A stretch of 6,969 nucleotides of DNA from CAZXBB01 sp964638815 (GTDB lineage Bacteria; Planctomycetota; Phycisphaerae; Phycisphaerales; SM1A02): NCBI GenBank assembly GCA_964638815.1, contig CAZXBB010000252.1, positions 1-6,969 of the forward strand, read 5' to 3'. Below are positions 6,734-6,969 of the stretch, piece after piece. Within the stretch, counting starts at the first letter, position 1. Every line of letters begins with the position of its first letter. Position numbers and translations under genes: made by a program. The notes beneath the pieces are model-generated. The model was not told the DNA's origin and ran no database searches. It worked only from the letters and a program-made list of their open reading frames with translations.

Positions 6734-6843
6734 GTGTGCCCCGGTCCTTGGCTCGGCAAGGGCCGGGTGGGCAACGAACGTCCGAAGCGGGCGTTCCATG
6801 GGTGACCCACCCGGCCCTGTCAGAGCACAGGACCGGGGCACAC
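6734..6843. repeat. REPIN-like composite palindrome, copy 1
   Basis: A 110-bp element with perfect 15-bp terminal inverted repeats (GTGTGCCCCGGTCCT at 6734-6748 and its complement at 6829-6843). A second perfect 13-bp inverted repeat lies at 6759-6771 and 6806-6818. Between them is a 10-base segment that pairs only partly. The spacer is 34 bases (6772-6805). Each arm also folds on its own: 6740-6767 gives an 11-bp stem with loop GCTCGG, and 6810-6837 gives an 11-bp stem with loop CAGAGC. Two inverted, individually palindromic units around a spacer is the plan of a REPIN. No transposase is in the window. Confidence 0.85.
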
Positions 6844-6868
6844 TTCGATGAGGGCAAGAGGATGTCCG

Positions 6869-6969
6869 GTGTGCCCCGGTCCTTGGCTCGGCAAGGGCCG
6901 GGTGGGCAACGTACCTCAGAAGCCGTCGTTCCATGAGTAACCCACCCGGCCCTGTCAGAGCACAGGACC
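6869..6969. repeat. REPIN-like composite palindrome, copy 2, cut by window end
   Basis: A direct repeat of the first element, offset by 135 bases and separated from it by 25 bases of unrelated sequence (6844-6868). It covers the first 101 of 110 positions; the last nine fall beyond the window. Both arms are identical to copy 1 over the visible length, including the arm-specific hairpin at 6875-6902. About seven substitutions relative to copy 1 all fall in the central spacer. Confidence 0.85.

Noticed and set aside
6734..6843. Reading the composite palindrome as an ordinary intrinsic terminator
   Set aside because: It is far longer than needed, has no T tract on either side, is duplicated in tandem and lies 100 bases after the stop codon.
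6634..6936. Short open frames through the right-end palindromes
   Set aside because: They read the same repeat twice (PRSLARQGPGGQRTSEA), have no ribosome binding site, and the sequence is explained by hairpin structure.

Overview
The window is GC-rich bacterial DNA whose gene content points to a planctomycete, most likely of the Phycisphaerae. The main clue is a secreted protein carrying a cysteine-flanked dockerin-type calcium-binding module joined to a multiheme cytochrome, an architecture common in that group. This assignment is inferred from protein style; no rRNA or other marker gene is present.

Layout: (1) 1-254 is a non-coding leader with a short C-rich 14-bp tandem repeat at its left edge. 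(2) 255-3032 (+) encodes a 925-residue exported protein. In order it has a signal peptide, a dockerin-like module, a carboxypeptidase-regulatory-like beta domain, Ig/PKD-like domains, a nine-CxxCH cytochrome c region and a C-terminal cytochrome tail. (3) A strong intrinsic terminator at 3071-3103 lies between convergent genes and overlaps the end of the next gene. (4) 3081-4916 (-) encodes a complete ABC half-exporter (six-helix transmembrane domain plus ATPase). (5) About 550 bp without a gene follow, holding an imperfect tandem repeat array (about 5036-5210) and several inverted repeats. (6) 5484-5846 (+) is a small exported DUF5666-like protein followed by a terminator. (7) 6061-6630 (+) is a PA2169/DUF2383-type four-helix-bundle protein with an unusual arginine-rich tail. 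(8) 6734-6969 holds two tandem copies of a 110-bp composite palindrome; the second runs off the window.

The genes do not form an obvious operon. The cytochrome and the ABC exporter converge on a shared terminator, and a terminator separates the two small rightward genes. The cytochrome probably works outside the cytoplasmic membrane in electron transfer. The exporter, the small secreted protein and the DUF2383 protein have no demonstrable link to it.

The most distinctive non-coding signal is the pair of palindromes at the right end. Each is two inverted copies of a roughly 38-bp unit, and each unit folds into its own 11-bp hairpin. The two units differ by compensatory changes that keep the stem, and the arms are identical between the copies while the central spacer has diverged. 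This is the organisation of a REPIN (paired REP sequences), here in a form I do not recognise from a named family.
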